A DNA stretch of 64,000 bases, from the NCBI RefSeq assembly GCF_003722075.1, contig NZ_RDSK01000001.1, forward strand, positions 62,001-126,000, written 5' to 3'. Numbering within the stretch: the stretch's first letter is position 1; each line of letters opens with the position of its first letter. Of this stretch, positions 16,153 to 24,271 are shown piece by piece. The notes under the pieces are model-generated. The model had not been told where the DNA came from and did no database searches. It saw only the letters and a list, made by a program, of their open reading frames with translations. This DNA is from Methanohalophilus sp. RSK (lineage in GTDB: Archaea > Halobacteriota > Methanosarcinia > Methanosarcinales > Methanosarcinaceae). The position numbers and the translations under genes are program-made.

Positions 16153-17877
16153 TCATTTTTCTTTCCTTCTCAAACCCATTGCACCAGCAAGCCCCAGCAT
16201 TCCTATGATTAACAGGGGATTTGCCGTTGGCACGTCAAAATTGGGTTGCGAATCGTGTCCAAAGTAATGACTCATGTCCGAATCAGTTACATTGGGACCA
16301 ATTGGTGGCACACCTACAGCCGTAGCAGTATTCTCATATTGGCCCAAACTTGCAGTTGAATTTCTGGTCAATACATAGGATTGCCCAGGCTGTAACAATG
16401 GAATCGTTCCAATCGATCCAAGTTCATCATCGGTCACTTCAATATCGGTCAGATTGACATTACCGGTATTGGTCACATTGAAGTCCCATACAACTTCATA
16501 GTTCAATCTGATGTATGGACCAGGTGCTTCATCTGCATCCTCTCCATTGGTAGATTTTTCAATATCAATACCAGGAATCACTTCAAACATTCCTGCATCG
16601 AAAGTCATATTGAAATCGGTTGTTTGAACGTCTATTTTCCCGGTCCTTCCCATAGCAGGATCAACGTCACTATCGTATTCATTGTCAGTACCCTGGTTTT
16701 CTGGACTGAAAATGTGGCCGGGCAGCAAATCGAATTCTATATAATACTCTCCGGCTGCAACACTGAAGTTATAGTATCCACTTGCGTTTGTTACTGTAGT
16801 TTCCAGGAGTGAGTCATCACTGAAGTTATATAGATAGACATTCACTCCTGCAATTCCTGGTTCGCCAGCTTCCTGAATTCCATTGTTATTTGCAGTATCA
16901 TTCCACAGGAAATCCCCGATTGTTGGATTAACTCCAAAATAATGACTCGGATCTGAATCACTGACATTGGGCCCTGATGGAGGTGTACCTACTACAGTTG
17001 CATTGTTTGCATACTGTCCCAGGCCAGCAATTCCATTTGCTGTGAATTCCTGAGATTCACCAGGCTGTAACAATGGGATGGTTCCGATGTGTCCAAGTTT
17101 GTCATCGGTCACATTGACATCTGTCAAATTGTAATAACCGGTATTAGTCACATTGTAGGTCCATTCAACATTGTTTCCATTAAGTACCAGTGGACCAGTT
17201 TTGTTGTCAGCATCTTCTCCGTTGGTGTACTTCTCGATATCCACCATGGCATCTACTTCAATGAAAAGCAATTGTTTATGATCATCTGGGTCGCTGCCAT
17301 AAGGATCAATCACTACAATAGCAATTTCATTGTCACCCGGACAAAATTCAGTCCCGTTTGCATGTGCATCATTGATAATATATTGAGATGCCGTTGTAAA
17401 ATATCCTTGGTAATTTGGATTTGTATCTGTAAGATTCCAGATTGCAGCCTGGACTTCTTTCCAATTGTTGGTAGTTGAACTGAATTGAGAATCATAGGCT
17501 CCATCACGGTATCTGTTAATTACATAATTGACCTTATCCCACTGCTCATCGTCATTCGTGTAGTCAGGCATTGAGGAATTCTCACTGCAATAGATATTAG
17601 TATCATACAATATTTCAGGTGTAATGAACACACGACTGTCGGCACACCAGCCAGTCCATGTCCCATTACTTATATCGTAACCTGCAGGAACATCACTCAG
17701 TTGTAAATCAAAATAATTCCCATTACTACCAGGCACAGGGTTTGCTTCGACCGTGATTATCGCTGAAGGGATCTCTACTGGACAACATTCTTCTGCTTCT
17801 GTATTTTCTGCAGTTGCTATTGAAATTATTGCAAAAAGGATTGCAACTAATATAATTAGTTTTATTTTAAACTTCAT
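16153..17877 (-). CDS. Large surface adhesin: thioester-like domain, DUF11 repeats, SdrD-B domain, sorting tail
   Basis: A 574-residue protein. The signal peptide covers residues 1-23. A domain at about 35-210 resembles Cys-Gln thioester domains: Cys78 in GTWTGWCAD and Gln143 in WKEVQAAIW. Two close DUF11 repeats follow at about 212-315 and 437-545 (NGEDAD..., WTYNVTNTG, IGTIPLLQPGES), separated by an SdrD B-like domain at about 320-435 (IGDFLWNDTANNNGIQEAGE). The tail, a hydrophobic helix after VPTANP ending GLRRKEK, looks like a PEP/PEF-CTERM-type sorting signal. The start ATG has GAGGTGG. The function is inferred to be adhesion or cell-envelope attachment. Confidence 0.8.
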   Translation of the reverse strand: MKFKIKLIILVAILFAIISIATAENTEAEECCPVEIPSAIITVEANPVPGSNGNYFDLQLSDVPAGYDISNGTWTGWCADSRVFITPEILYDTNIYCSENSSMPDYTNDDEQWDKVNYVINRYRDGAYDSQFSSTTNNWKEVQAAIWNLTDTNPNYQGYFTTASQYIINDAHANGTEFCPGDNEIAIVVIDPYGSDPDDHKQLLFIEVDAMVDIEKYTNGEDADNKTGPLVLNGNNVEWTYNVTNTGYYNLTDVNVTDDKLGHIGTIPLLQPGESQEFTANGIAGLGQYANNATVVGTPPSGPNVSDSDPSHYFGVNPTIGDFLWNDTANNNGIQEAGEPGIAGVNVYLYNFSDDSLLETTVTNASGYYNFSVAAGEYYIEFDLLPGHIFSPENQGTDNEYDSDVDPAMGRTGKIDVQTTDFNMTFDAGMFEVIPGIDIEKSTNGEDADEAPGPYIRLNYEVVWDFNVTNTGNVNLTDIEVTDDELGSIGTIPLLQPGQSYVLTRNSTASLGQYENTATAVGVPPIGPNVTDSDMSHYFGHDSQPNFDVPTANPLLIIGMLGLAGAMGLRRKEK

Positions 17878-17980
17878 ACCGCCACCTCTATAGTATATTT
17901 CTTGCTGGCAGTATAAAGGATTACATGTACGAATGGTAAGAAAGAAAGTATAGAATCAATTATTTTCTTCAAAACCAGTT

Positions 17981-18766
17981 TTAGTAATATTTGTCCCCTG
18001 ACAGGAAATAGTCTATCAACTGTGAGAGTTTATTGATGGAAAGATGGCCGGTAAAAAAGTCATCTATCCCTGCAGAAAGTTCTCCTATCTCGATTATGTA
18101 GTTCTGGTTTGCATCATATTCATTGTATTCAGGCGGGATTACGACCGGTTCCTCATATAGGGTAATTATCTCATTAATTTCGCCAGCGCTTAATTCAAAT
18201 ATCCCCGGTGGTATCGAATTAGTGGCATAAGTCTCTTCAAAGTAACCCTGTGTATCTGCCTTTATCGAGCTGGATGCATCAATGGTGAGGTTGACAGTTG
18301 ATTCTCCATTCTCTGCCTGTCCATCAATTATAATATCATAATTTCCCGAAGGTACGTTTGATTGGGATACTGTTGCCACACCGGATTCAGCGTCTGCGCT
18401 CCTGGTAATCCAGAAAAGTATCTTTACCCGGACATTCAGGTCTTTAACGTTCTCGCCTTTCACCTGAAAAGTATTGGATCCATCGGGAATTTCAACATCA
18501 TCTATCCTGTACTTGTAAGTGCCATCAGATACATTGACAGTTTGATTAAAAGAAACGGTTATATCGATCGATTCATCCGGTTGAGCAGTACCATTTATTT
18601 TTATGTCCTCTCCCACAACCGGATAATCGGGATATACGGATAGTTCTGTGACAGCAGCACTGGAGAGAGGTATTGCCACAGCAATCATAAGCAATGCGTA
18701 TAGTATTGTTATAAAAACTCTAGCACCGCTTCCGTGTGATTTACCGTTAGATGCGATAGTATTCAA
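17981..18766 (-). CDS. Secreted Ig-like protein with C-terminal EF-hand-like module
   Basis: A 261-residue protein: signal peptide (hydrophobic ILYALLMIAVAIPLSSAA), a beta-sandwich domain (VGEDIKINGTAQPDESIDIT ... VRVKILFWITRSAD ... VPSGNYDIIIDG) and a C-terminal module, YDANQNYIIEIGELSAGIDD. The start is TTG at 18766, overlapping the end of the gene upstream by 20 nt, so it is coupled to it; an in-frame stop lies just upstream, so no earlier start exists. The beta-sandwich is clearly paralogous to the protein at 32427-33020. Confidence 0.75.
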   Translation of the reverse strand: MNTIASNGKSHGSGARVFITILYALLMIAVAIPLSSAAVTELSVYPDYPVVGEDIKINGTAQPDESIDITVSFNQTVNVSDGTYKYRIDDVEIPDGSNTFQVKGENVKDLNVRVKILFWITRSADAESGVATVSQSNVPSGNYDIIIDGQAENGESTVNLTIDASSSIKADTQGYFEETYATNSIPPGIFELSAGEINEIITLYEEPVVIPPEYNEYDANQNYIIEIGELSAGIDDFFTGHLSINKLSQLIDYFLSGDKYY

Positions 18767-20027
18767 CCCCTGATAGGTAGTAGGTTACAAATTCTGAAAT
18801 TTCGACAATCGACAGATCCCCCACAAAGAAGTCGTCTATACATACACTAAGTTCTTCCATTTCAATAGTGTAATTCTCATTGATATCATAGGGATTGTAC
18901 GGGGCAATGAAGACATCCTGCTGGCCGAATGCAACAAGACCTTCCCCGGATTTGTATACTCCTGTAAGCAGGACGTATTTATCTTCTGGCAGGTCGGTTG
19001 TGGTTATACTGAGACTGGTTTGGTCTGCCTCTACAGTTTTCATTATAATAGTCCCGTTATCAGGCCCTATCATTTCTATTATCTTATTCTGGGCATCATT
19101 GCGATCAATATTAGAAGAGTCAATTCCCAGAAGATTACATCCCTGGATCAGAGGGATCTCATTCACTGTCAGATTAGTGCTGTCCCTTGAACCATTACAC
19201 TGCATTTCAATATCGGCTTTGTACACACTATCCTTTACAAGTACCGCACCATAGGTGTAACTGGTATCATTTGCAGCATTCAGCAGGCTGACATCCACAT
19301 TTATATTCTTATCCAAATTAACAGCCGGGGATGCAGTTATTACTGAATCATATTCCAGTACTTCAAATCCTGTGGCAGAAAGGATGAAAGCATCGTATTC
19401 CTGCATTTGGCTGGTATTGAGCAGCATAAGGGCCATGTAATCCCCGGCTTGCAGATCATTACATGTAATTTCAAGATCCCCATTTCCATCAAGTTGTTCG
19501 TTCGGGTATTTTTTGTATGCATTTTCAGTCAGATCATGTATACTTGCAAGATCTGCATCTTTCAGGTTTTGATTAATGTCGCTGATAACTCCCCGGTTTA
19601 CATTGATGATGTAGAGTTCAACATCATCATTGGCAAACATATCTGAACCATAAAACTCAAGCTCTACATCGTTCTGCCCGGGTATATCGGTGAACATTGA
19701 ATGATTTGCAAAGGGATAGGTGACAGCATAATCGTCATCTGCATCCATGGTTATATTTATGGGTGTACTGCCATAATTGAAATCCGTTGCATTTATTCCC
19801 TGATAGGTAAAAGATATTGGATGCGGTAACCGGAATTCTTCTCCACCCTTAACAGCTATCCAGTTTCCCTCGGTGTCAGAACTTGTATGATTGGCAAATC
19901 CTATGCTTGCATCGTTAATTGTAATATTCCCTTCATAGGAATCCGCAACAGCAATACTTCCCAGTCCAATTAGCAACAAGGTAACTATGAATGTATAACA
20001 GAATGCTTTAAGCCCCTTTGATCTCAT
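18747..20027 (-). CDS. Secreted methanogen surface protein with C-terminal EF-hand-like module
   Basis: A 426-residue protein: signal peptide (FCYTFIVTLLLIGLGSIAVA), a long beta-rich region of the type often repeated in Methanosarcinales extracellular proteins (EGNITINDASIGFANHTSSD; GGEEFRLPHPISFTYQGINA), and a C-terminal module, YDINENYTIEMEELSVCIDD. It has many sequons. ATG 20027 has GGGGAAGGGG upstream, and TTAATATAAATA serves as a TATA box. It is the first gene of a two-gene operon with the gene at 17981. I cannot assign a function beyond an envelope role. Confidence 0.75.
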   Translation of the reverse strand: MRSKGLKAFCYTFIVTLLLIGLGSIAVADSYEGNITINDASIGFANHTSSDTEGNWIAVKGGEEFRLPHPISFTYQGINATDFNYGSTPINITMDADDDYAVTYPFANHSMFTDIPGQNDVELEFYGSDMFANDDVELYIINVNRGVISDINQNLKDADLASIHDLTENAYKKYPNEQLDGNGDLEITCNDLQAGDYMALMLLNTSQMQEYDAFILSATGFEVLEYDSVITASPAVNLDKNINVDVSLLNAANDTSYTYGAVLVKDSVYKADIEMQCNGSRDSTNLTVNEIPLIQGCNLLGIDSSNIDRNDAQNKIIEMIGPDNGTIIMKTVEADQTSLSITTTDLPEDKYVLLTGVYKSGEGLVAFGQQDVFIAPYNPYDINENYTIEMEELSVCIDDFFVGDLSIVEISEFVTYYLSGVEYYRI

Positions 20028-20165
20028 GCCCCTTCCCCGTATTTATATTAAGAATGATTTTAACACATTACTACCTTAGTTTCAATGTTCAACCATTGGT
20101 GAAGGATCCAGATATAAACATACGAACCATTTATCAGGACGTTTGGTAAGGGTTTCAGGGACAGG

Positions 20166-21101
20166 ATGATCGATGCAGTGCCGAATAATCTCAAATACAG
20201 TTTTGTAGCCGGTCTGGGTCTGTTCATAACCTTTATCGGGCTTGTTAATGCAGGTATTGTATCGCTGGGCGTGGAAGGCTCTCCCCTGCATGTAGGTGCC
20301 CTGGATACAATGCCTGTGGCCCTTGCTGTACTGGGATTTCTTTTGATCAGCTTCCTGATGATCAAAAATGTTAGGGGTGCGATCCTGATAGGTATCATTG
20401 CCACAGCTCTTTTGGGCTTTGTGACAGGTGTTTCCCGGATGCCGGATTCGATGGTTAGCATGCCACCAAGTCTTGCACCCATTTTCCTGCAGCTGGATAT
20501 TGTCGGGGCTTTATCGTGGGGTTTCTTTGCCGTGATCCTTACAATGTTCACCATGGATCTGATGGATACGATGGGTACCCTTGTGGGTGTATCCATGGAG
20601 GCCGGATACATGGATGAAGAGGGTAATCTTCCTGATATGGAGAAACCTTTCCTTGCAGACTCCCTGGCCACAGTATTCGCAGCAATTGTCGGAACCACTA
20701 CCACAGGTGTCTATATCGAATCTGCTACCGGTATAAAAGAGGGAGGCAGGACCGGGCTTACTGTAATTGTGGTTGCACTTCTTTTCATGCTGGGCCTGTT
20801 CTTCTATCCGCTCTTTTCGGTAATCCCGGCAGCCGCCACAGCTCCTGCTTTGATAATTGTCGGTTTTCAGATGATGACATCAATAAGAAAGATAGATATG
20901 AATGATCTGACCGAGATGGTCCCTGCAATGGCGGTCATAATCCTGATGAGCTCTACCTATAATCTGGGAATTGGTCTGTGTGCAGGGTTTGTCCTGTTTC
21001 CCCTTTTTAAAGTGGTAAGTGGCAAGGGCAGCGAAGTCAAACCAATAGCCTGGGGATTGTTTGTCCTGTGCTCCCTGTTCTTTATATTCTATCCGTACTG
21101 A
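20166..21101 (+). pseudogene. N-terminally truncated AzgA/NCS2 purine permease
   Basis: A 311-residue product matching the C-terminal three quarters of the AzgA-type adenine/guanine permeases: DAVPNNLKYSFVAGLGLFIT, GALDTMPVALAVLGF, FTMDLMDTMGTLVGVS, FLADSLATVFAAIVGTTTTG and IESATGIKEGGRTGLT. Family members are about 430 residues, so roughly the first 120, including the first membrane helices and substrate-binding parts, are missing. Family-like sequence (FGKGFRDR) continues just upstream of the ATG, but an in-frame TAA follows further up. The remaining frame is intact, so the deletion is recent or the product retains some use. Confidence 0.75.
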
Positions 21102-21143
21102 ATATGAGTGAGGCTATAAACTAGATGATAAGGGTAGAGCACA

Positions 21144-21563
21144 ATGAATTCGACTATAAATTCTAAACTGGAATCACTGGCAGAATATATCGAAATTCTC
21201 AAAGGCTATCAGGATTGCAGTATTGATGATATCGCTCAGGACCACACCCTTAGAGGAGCAGTGGAAAGATATCTGGAAGTTTCTCTCGAATGCATGATCG
21301 ATATTGGAGAGATGATATTTTCCCGACAATCACTGAAAAAACCGGAATCCTATAAAGAAATTTTTATGATTTTGGGCGATAATGGTATTTTGCCCCAGGA
21401 TTTTTCCAGGAAAATCTCCCCTGCAGCAGATTTTAGAGGCGAACTTCTGCACATGTATGCCGATATTGATATGGAAAAAGTGTATCTTTCTTTGCAAAAC
21501 CATCCAGATGATCTGGAAAAGTTTGCACGCTACATTAACCTCTATCTTAAAAGAAGGGATTGA
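21144..21563 (+). CDS. HepT-like (DUF86/HEPN) ribonuclease toxin, without adjacent partner
   Basis: A 139-residue all-helical protein with the HEPN signature Rx4HxY, here FRGELLHMY (about residues 97-105), and the typical YLEVSLECMIDIGEMI helix. HepT toxins pair with MntA-type nucleotidyltransferases that AMPylate the Tyr of this motif. No MNT gene is adjacent; the three MNT genes of this window lie 8-10 kb away. It may be an orphan or be controlled in trans. Confidence 0.8.
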   Translation: MNSTINSKLESLAEYIEILKGYQDCSIDDIAQDHTLRGAVERYLEVSLECMIDIGEMIFSRQSLKKPESYKEIFMILGDNGILPQDFSRKISPAADFRGELLHMYADIDMEKVYLSLQNHPDDLEKFARYINLYLKRRD

Positions 21564-21611
21564 AGTATATGGCCACAATCCTTTAATATATACTACTCAG
21601 TAATATACTGT

Positions 21612-22991
21612 ATGGTATATTTCTTCGATCGCAAATCTGAACTTTCACAACTTGAGGAGATCTATAATTCGCCTTCCTCCTCTCTTATTGTATTTTACGG
21701 AAGACGAAGGGTGGGAAAAACTGAACTTAGCAGGGAGTTTGTGAAGGACAAAGATCATCTGTATCTATTTGTAGAAACAAAAAGTGAAGAATTACTGCTC
21801 AATGATCTCGAACTGGAACTTGAAAGTATAACCGGTATACGTCCTCGACTGGAAAGTTTTGATGATTTTTTTACATTATTGTTTGGGTTGCAGGATAAAC
21901 TGGTGGTCATACTGGATGAATTCCAGAATTTTGCAAAGGTCAACCCGGACTTTTTTTCTAAATTCCAAAAATACTGGGATATGAATCATCGCAATAGCTC
22001 ACACATGTTCATCGTGATAGGCTCCTTTGTAGGTATGATGAAAAAACTCTTTGAAGAGAGCAAGGAACCGCTGTTTGGCAGGGCAACTTATATTTTCAAT
22101 GTAAAGCCGTTTACCTTTGCTGATAGCTATACTTTTCTCAATGGGATCAACAATTTCGATATGGAAGAAGCAATGAAAACATATTTCATTTTGGGAGGGG
22201 TGCCCAAATATCTTCTCCTTGCAGCACAATTTAGTGATCCCGATGCTACAAGTGTTTTCAGGAAACTTTTTGTGGAAACTCAAATGCTTACTGAAGAGGC
22301 AAAAAACATACTGGTTCTGGAATTTGGCTCGCAGCATAAAGGTTATTTTTCTATCCTGGAGGCAGTTGCTGCAGGTAAGGCCACCCCATCTCATATTGCT
22401 GATTATACGGCAATGCCTGTGACATCAGTTGCAAAATACCTGAATGAGCTTGTATATAGGTATGAAATCGTCCAGAAAAAAGAACCTGTAATAGAAGGTA
22501 GTTCACGAAACGCTCGTTATTTTTTGCAGGACAAATTCTTCAATTTCTGGTTCCGGTTCATCTATAAACACTATGGAACCTTTGAGATAGATCCTGCTAT
22601 GGCAGAAACTATTGTTTACAGAGACATAAACACCTATTTCGGATACGCTTTTGAAGATGTAGCCCGAGAATTACTTATCAAACTTAACAGGGAAGAGAAA
22701 TTACCCCTGAGGTTCACTGGCATAGGAAACTGGTGGAAGAAGGATACGGAAATTGATCTGATTGGCTTTAATGAATCCAGTCGTGACAGCCTATTCTGTG
22801 AAGTGAAATGGAAGCATCTTTCTGAAAAAGAAGCCCTGCGCATAATCCAGGAACTAAAATCCAAGACTAAAAAGGTTAAAGGTACCTGGAATGAGCATTA
22901 CTGTCTGATTGCCAAAAAGATTGAAGGTAAAAGTAATTTGGACTTTTTAGCCCTGGATTTGGATGATTTCGAAAATCACCTGTGTAAATAA
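21612..22991 (+). CDS. Archaeal AAA+ ATPase with DUF234 C-terminal domain
   Basis: A 459-residue protein of the archaeal ATPase family: Walker A in FYGRRRVGKTELSREFV (about residue 35), Walker B in LVVILDEFQNF (about 97-107), a winged-helix segment near 260-290 (PSHIADYTAMPVTSVAKYLN) and a C-terminal DUF234 nuclease-like domain with IDLIGFNESSR and EVKWK, the (D/E)-ExK pattern of PD-(D/E)XK folds. These are lineage-expanded in archaea, often near mobile DNA; the role is unknown. The start follows a TATA-like run (TTTAATATATACTACT). Confidence 0.85.
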   Translation: MVYFFDRKSELSQLEEIYNSPSSSLIVFYGRRRVGKTELSREFVKDKDHLYLFVETKSEELLLNDLELELESITGIRPRLESFDDFFTLLFGLQDKLVVILDEFQNFAKVNPDFFSKFQKYWDMNHRNSSHMFIVIGSFVGMMKKLFEESKEPLFGRATYIFNVKPFTFADSYTFLNGINNFDMEEAMKTYFILGGVPKYLLLAAQFSDPDATSVFRKLFVETQMLTEEAKNILVLEFGSQHKGYFSILEAVAAGKATPSHIADYTAMPVTSVAKYLNELVYRYEIVQKKEPVIEGSSRNARYFLQDKFFNFWFRFIYKHYGTFEIDPAMAETIVYRDINTYFGYAFEDVARELLIKLNREEKLPLRFTGIGNWWKKDTEIDLIGFNESSRDSLFCEVKWKHLSEKEALRIIQELKSKTKKVKGTWNEHYCLIAKKIEGKSNLDFLALDLDDFENHLCK

Positions 22992-23040
22992 CACTCCCCA
23001 AAGATAACCTATAAATTCTTTCACGTTTCATGTTAATTCC

Positions 23041-24261
23041 ATGAAAGCCATCGTTCTTGCCGCAGGGGAAGGTGTCAGATGTACACCTCTCACAAATACC
23101 CGTTCAAAGGTCATGTTACCGGTAGCCAATCGTCCCATCCTGGAATACGTAATATCCGCGCTTGTGGATAACGGGATCGAGGAGGTAGTGCTGGTTGTGG
23201 GTTATGAGAAGGAGAAGGTTATGAACTATTTTGGCGACGGCAATGATTTCGGGGCAATGATTACTTATGTGGACCAGACTTCACAATTGGGTACCGCTCA
23301 TGCGATCAACCAGGCCATCCCTGCACTGGGGGAGGATAATGGATCCTTCCTGGTACTCAATGGGGATAACATCATTGAAAAAGAGACTATCAGTAAACTG
23401 ATCGCAGATCATGCAGGGGATGCCACTGTACTCACCACTCCGAGGGAGACGGTATGCGGTTATGGAGTGGTCATGAGTGCTGCGGGAAAGGTAAAAGGCA
23501 TCTTTGAAAAACCCAAACGCCAGATAAGTCATATGATAAATACCGGTATCTATGCCTTTAACCGGGATATTATTGCAGAGATAGAGAATACCGAGATCTC
23601 CGGGAGAGGGGAATATGAGATTACTCGTACCCTGCAGAATATGGTGAAAAAGGATCGTGATGTCAGGGTCACTGTAACTAAGAACCTGTGGATGGATTCG
23701 GTGTATGCCTGGGATCTGCTTGATATCAATGCCAGATTACTGGCAAACTGTGGATCAAATTTCAGTGATACTTCCGTGATTGATGATTCCGCTACCCTGA
23801 TAGGGAATGTGGAGATCGGGGATAATACGGTTATCAGGGCCGGGTCATATATTGTGGGACCGGTCAAGATCGGGGATAATTGTGATATCGGACCACAGGT
23901 GACCATATTGCCTTCCACCAGTATAGGGAATAATGTTTCGTTGGGGCCCTTTTCCGATATCCAGAACAGTATCCTGATGGATAATGTACGTGTGGAATCT
24001 CACAGTCATATCTCTGAAAGTATTATAGGGTTTAACTGTAATTTAGGTCCCTACTCCATCTGTGAAGCGGACAACGATGTGAATATCGAGATCGAAAATG
24101 AACTTGTGTCTGTGGAAAAAAGCGGCGTGGTTATCGGAGATGACTGTAAATTTGGTTCAAGGACTCTTACTGAGGCAGGCACCCTTGTGGGCAATAACTG
24201 TTCCGTGAGATCAGGAACAAAAGTGGACAGGCATCTGCCTGCAAATTCCACGGTACTGTGA
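23041..24261 (+). CDS. Bifunctional sugar-1-phosphate nucleotidyltransferase / acetyltransferase-like (GlmU-type paralog 1)
   Basis: A 406-residue protein: an N-terminal nucleotidyltransferase (MKAIVLAAGEGVRCTPLT, then RSKVMLPVANRPILEY; FLVLNGDNII) and a C-terminal left-handed beta helix of hexapeptide repeats from about residue 250 (IGDNTVIRAGSYIVGPVKIG). It heads the glmS-glmM-glmU operon. The NTP-binding loop reads GEGVR, where most relatives have G-x-G-T-R. It shares the layout of the gene at 27398; one probably makes UDP-GlcNAc and the other another UDP- or dTDP-sugar. Confidence 0.85.
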   Translation: MKAIVLAAGEGVRCTPLTNTRSKVMLPVANRPILEYVISALVDNGIEEVVLVVGYEKEKVMNYFGDGNDFGAMITYVDQTSQLGTAHAINQAIPALGEDNGSFLVLNGDNIIEKETISKLIADHAGDATVLTTPRETVCGYGVVMSAAGKVKGIFEKPKRQISHMINTGIYAFNRDIIAEIENTEISGRGEYEITRTLQNMVKKDRDVRVTVTKNLWMDSVYAWDLLDINARLLANCGSNFSDTSVIDDSATLIGNVEIGDNTVIRAGSYIVGPVKIGDNCDIGPQVTILPSTSIGNNVSLGPFSDIQNSILMDNVRVESHSHISESIIGFNCNLGPYSICEADNDVNIEIENELVSVEKSGVVIGDDCKFGSRTLTEAGTLVGNNCSVRSGTKVDRHLPANSTVL

Positions 24262-24271
24262 GGTGTATCGG

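Noticed and set aside
20060-20704. 214-residue minus-strand frame opposite the permease gene
   Set aside because: It is the antisense shadow of the membrane-protein gene; the plus strand has the clear family motifs.
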